A DNA stretch of 64,000 nucleotides from Orientallactaga sibirica (Eukaryota; Chordata; Mammalia; Rodentia; Dipodidae), in the NCBI GenBank assembly GCA_036365145.1, contig JAEOAD010000794.1, positions 62,001-126,000 of the forward strand, written 5' to 3'. This document shows positions 62,752-64,000 of the stretch, piece by piece. How positions within the stretch are numbered: position 1 is the stretch's first letter; each line of letters begins with the position of its first letter. The notes below the pieces were generated by a model that was given only the letters and a program-made list of their open reading frames with translations, did not search any database and was not told the DNA's origin. Made by a program: the position numbers and the translations under genes.

Positions 62752-63650
62752 TTTTTTTTTAATAATAATTATTTTTTATTGACAACTTTTATACTTACAT
62801 ACAAAAAAACCCACCTGATATTTCCCTCCCCTCCCCCATTCCACTTTAGAACTCCAGTCTCCATCATATCCCCTCCCTCTCTCCATTAGTCCCTCTTTTA
62901 ATTTGATGTCATCATCTTTTTCTTCTATTTTGAGGGTCTTGCGGAGGTATTGCTAGGCACTGCAAGATCATGGATATCGAGGCCAATTTCTGTCTGGGCA
63001 GTTGCATTGTAAGAGGTCATACCCTTCCTTTGGCTCTTCCATTCTATCCGCCCCCTCTTCCTCAATGGTCCCTGAGCCTTGGAGGGTGTGACAGAGGTGT
63101 TTCAGTGCTGGGCACCCCTCCATCCCTTGTTCTCAGCACTATGTTGCCTTTTTGGGTCATCCCAGTGGTCATCACCATCTGAAAAGAGAAGCTTCTCTAG
63201 CCAGAAGTGAGAGTAGCGTTAATGTGTGAATATGAACATTAAGTGTAGTGCTTTCAGGGTAGCTTGGCGGGAATAATATATACATTTAGTCAGACAAGAG
63301 CAGGCTTATACCCCTAAGGCTCATGACCTCACCTGCCATAGACTTTTGCTTAGGTTTTTCAGTACCAGGCACGTATTCCCTTCCGTAGAGAGGGCCTTCA
63401 GTCCAGTTATGGAGCAGTTGGTTACCCCAAGAGTAGACATGCCACTATTGCACCTGTTCAGTCATTGGGCCTGTCTGCCCAAGCTTGAATATTCAGCGTC
63501 CACTGTTTTCACTGCTGATGACTTCTGTCTCCCATATGCTGCGTGCAGTGCAGCTTTTTCCAGCTTTCAGTTGGCTGGTCTACAGGGAGAAGGTTTTCTG
63601 CTCCACACCAGCTTGCTTTCCCCAGGGCAGTTCTTACAGTAAGTTTTCCT
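62752..63650 (-). mobile_element. LINE-1 3' end
   Basis: Terminus 'tttattgacaacttttatac', then 'ccctccctctctccattag', 'gatcatggatatcgaggcc', 'gagccttggagggtgtgac', 'atctgaaaagagaagcttctctagcc', as in the other minus-strand copies. Confidence 0.75.
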
Positions 63651-64000
63651 TACAAACCCGGCAGACGTGAACCTAGGTTTAAAGCTCTGAGTTACTTGAA
63701 GAAAGGATGGAGGGTTGGATGAGTTCCACCCAGACCCTCCCTGGTACTGCCTTCAAGGTAACTGGGAGAGGTTTCACGTTCAGAGTTTGGCCTACTCTGG
63801 GCTCTGTGTATGCACGTGTGTGTGTTGTTTAGGTTTTGATTCTAACAATAGTTTTTTTTTTTGGAAAAATGCTTTGTTGTGAGATTCATTTTTGCTTATT
63901 AACTAAAATCGTGTGTGGTAGTCTGGAGAAGGTTCAGGGTGTAACAAAACTTCCGTACAGCAGGGGGCAGTAGAGTGTAGCAGTTATGTGGCTGAGGCAG
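63651..64000. other. Unique intergenic sequence at window end
   Basis: No exon of the expected neighbour CHP2 and no repeat is recognised, apart from short T and GT runs. Confidence 0.45.

Noticed and set aside
34500..64000. Exons of CHP2, the gene beyond ERN2 in human
   Set aside because: I looked for EF-hand-type and CHP2-like peptides on the plus strand and saw none. The gene may lie beyond the window.

Overview
This is mammalian, specifically rodent, nuclear DNA. The evidence is two split protein-coding genes with GT/AG introns and a dense rodent repeat load: B1, ID and tRNA-derived SINEs, LINE-1 3' ends, hAT-type elements, ancient MIR/L2 and long microsatellites. The dominant SINE has a tRNA-like head (ggctggagagatggctta), a body containing 'ccagatgca...catctggagttcg' and a (TC)n/(AATA)n tail. 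It is not a mouse or rat B2. It resembles the DIP family of dipodoid rodents (jerboas), so a dipodid is my best guess; the species is inferred, not proven.

Layout. (1) 1-5280, + strand: the 3' half of PLK1, meaning its last five coding exons (both polo boxes), stop codon and 3' UTR. The kinase exons lie to the left of the window. (2) 5418-34470, - strand: a complete ERN2 (IRE1-beta) gene in tail-to-tail orientation with PLK1. I could place 22 coding exons covering signal peptide, luminal stress-sensor domain, transmembrane segment, linker, kinase and KEN RNase. Together they encode a 918-residue protein in one continuous frame. (3) 34500-64000: intergenic DNA with no recognisable gene. It holds L1 3' ends in both orientations, stacked SINEs, LTR-like pieces, hAT-type elements and long polypurine/polypyrimidine microsatellites. 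In human the next gene beyond ERN2 is CHP2; none of its exons was recognised here.

The most important observation is a ~2.1-kb direct tandem duplication inside ERN2 (8112-10215 and 10216-12319). It carries two nearly identical copies of exons 14-17, which form the core of the kinase. The four exons sum to 575 nt, which is not a multiple of three. Using both copies would shift the frame and reach a stop in the second copy of exon 16; using each exon number once restores the 918-aa frame. This is either a recent structural variant whose extra copy must be skipped, a damaged allele, or an assembly artefact.

Second, a longer subfamily of the tRNA-derived SINE repeatedly carries the 14-mer CCACAAGGGGGCGC, which matches 13 of 14 positions of the CTCF core. 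There are five exact copies and one near copy in the window, so this SINE may disperse CTCF-like sites. Third, an HMGN2-like processed pseudogene lies in ERN2 intron 13 and is itself interrupted by three SINEs. I found no prokaryotic system, CRISPR array or wholly unknown gene system.
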